Origin: CBDCWO01 sp965223405
Lineage (GTDB): Bacteria > Bacteroidota > Bacteroidia > Chitinophagales > Saprospiraceae
Reading direction: 5' to 3'
DNA length: 64,000 nt
Assembly: GCA_965223405.1 (NCBI GenBank)
Contig: CBDCWO010000006.1
Span: 1,674,001 to 1,738,000 of the forward strand
In this document: positions 63,377 through 64,000 of the stretch, piece by piece
How positions within the stretch are numbered: position 1 is the first letter of the stretch
Layout: every line of letters starts with the position of its first letter
Program-made: the position numbers and the translations under genes
The notes under the pieces: model-generated
Told to the model about the DNA's origin: nothing
Databases searched by the model: none
The model's input: the letters and a program-made list of their open reading frames with translations, nothing else

Positions 63377-63946
63377 TTATCGAAATTCCGCAATGAGTTC
63401 AATCTCTACAGCTATATTTCGAGGCAAAGAATCCATTCCAACAGCGGCACGGGCATGCTTGGCTCGTTCTCCAAAGACTGAAACCAATAAGTCGGAACAT
63501 CCATTGATGACTTCCGGGTGATCGGTAAATCCCGGTACCGCATTGACCATCCCCATAACCTTGACAATTCTCACTACCCGATTCAAGTCTCCTAATTCAG
63601 CTTTTAGTGCAGCGATCAACTGCAACCCGGCTAGTCGTGCTGCCTCATATCCCTCCTCTACAGTCAGGTCCTCCCCTACTTTCCCAGTCATATATCCGCC
63701 CTCAGGCAAGCTTGGACCTTTACCGGCTGTGTAGATTAAATTTCCGGTACGTACGGAATTTACATAATTGGCAACCGGAGCCCCCATTTCAGGAAGAGCA
63801 ATACCCAGTTCAGTAATTTTGGCTTCTATGTCATAACTATACAATTCCACTTCCGTTGGATCTCCTGTAGATTCCTGACGACCTGTACAGCTGATTAGCG
63901 AAATCAGAAATAGAATAAATAGGTTTAGCAATAGTTTATTCTTCAT
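63377..63946 (-). CDS. RidA/YjgF-family lipoprotein
   Basis: 189 residues from the ATG at 63946 (the frame reaches 63967). A lipoprotein signal with lipobox LISC (MKNKLLLNLFILFLISLISC). The rest is a RidA-like domain (about 45-185): NLIYTAGKGPSLPEGGYMTGKVGEDL, then RLAGLQLIAALKAELGDLNRVVRIVKVMGMVNAVPGF and ERAKHARAAVGMDSLPRNIAVEIELIA. The conserved Arg before AAVG and the Glu of EIELIA fit the imine deaminase site. Export is unusual, as RidA proteins are usually cytosolic. Linked to the DUF4185 gene by a 2-bp gap. Confidence 0.85.
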   Translation of the reverse strand: MKNKLLLNLFILFLISLISCTGRQESTGDPTEVELYSYDIEAKITELGIALPEMGAPVANYVNSVRTGNLIYTAGKGPSLPEGGYMTGKVGEDLTVEEGYEAARLAGLQLIAALKAELGDLNRVVRIVKVMGMVNAVPGFTDHPEVINGCSDLLVSVFGERAKHARAAVGMDSLPRNIAVEIELIAEFR

Positions 63947-64000
63947 AATTCTGTTAATTTCATACATGAACTACAATGGTTTATAAAGATAACAAAAGAG

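Noticed and set aside
1..64000. CRISPR arrays, tRNA genes, rRNA, phage or integrase genes
   Set aside because: I looked for regular spaced repeats, tRNA-like T-loops and recombinase motifs and saw none; a search with tRNAscan or Infernal would be decisive.

Overview
The window is a chromosomal stretch of a Bacteroidota bacterium, most likely of the Saprospiria type (an inference; no rRNA is present). Four things point there: proteins ending in type IX secretion (T9SS) sorting domains with a very large Cys-rich surface protein and an SprB repeat, a DUF1800/DUF1501 secreted pair, promoters of the Bacteroidota TAnnTTTG (-7) type with little use of Shine-Dalgarno sites, and menaquinone synthesis by the futalosine route (mqnC). 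No rRNA, tRNA, CRISPR array, prophage or transposase gene was found.

Layout. 1-7.6 kb: the end of a DUF4442 thioesterase-like gene, a GIN-domain adhesin-like protein, a cation/proton antiporter, a small secreted protein, and the lipid block acpP / fabF-rnc-DUF457. 7.8-15.1 kb: a plus-strand run pyk, TPR protein, DUF4292 lipoprotein, hflX, M29 aminopeptidase and a frameshifted alpha/alpha-toroid gene. 15.1-18.7 kb: two small unknown genes, the rpsF-rpsR-rplI operon and a divergent Omp85-type barrel. 19.2-30.2 kb: a BioD/Pta-N-like NTPase and an NhaC antiporter, then a cell-wall group: PBP4-type carboxypeptidase, a GH3-C/beta-lactamase protein without its GH3 catalytic barrel, an NlpC/P60-like protein, upp, a serpin, and an SSS symporter abutting murQ. 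30.2-35.6 kb: rimP-nusA-infB-TIGR02757 behind a short leader with an intrinsic terminator. 35.7-45 kb: mqnC-punA, an OmpA lipoprotein, a T9SS protein, uvrA, and a PadR-PspC unit whose PspC gene is split at an A10 tract. 45.4-64 kb: secreted and surface functions, including an 1842-residue T9SS protein, odhB, a DUF5916 barrel protein, a second GIN protein, the DUF1800-DUF1501-beta-helix trio, a DUF4185 T9SS protein and a RidA-family lipoprotein.

How they fit together. Housekeeping operons (ribosomal S6-S18-L9, rimP-nusA-infB, acpP, fabF-rnc, uvrA, odhB) alternate with envelope genes. The 22-30 kb genes look like a peptidoglycan trimming and MurNAc recovery set; no MurNAc kinase is visible here. 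The 45-63 kb genes look like an exported surface layer with carbohydrate- or protein-binding modules.

The most unusual points are: a probable leader attenuator on rimP-nusA-infB; the A10 frameshift in the PspC gene behind a PadR operator and a possibly leaderless PadR mRNA; a serpin whose predicted P1 residue is Asp; a GH3/beta-lactamase fusion that has lost its GH3 head; cohesin-like and dockerin-like modules in one T9SS protein; a 113-bp element bounded by 18-bp inverted repeats; and the DUF1800-DUF1501-SprB/beta-helix cluster. I did not find a clearly new defence or mobile system.
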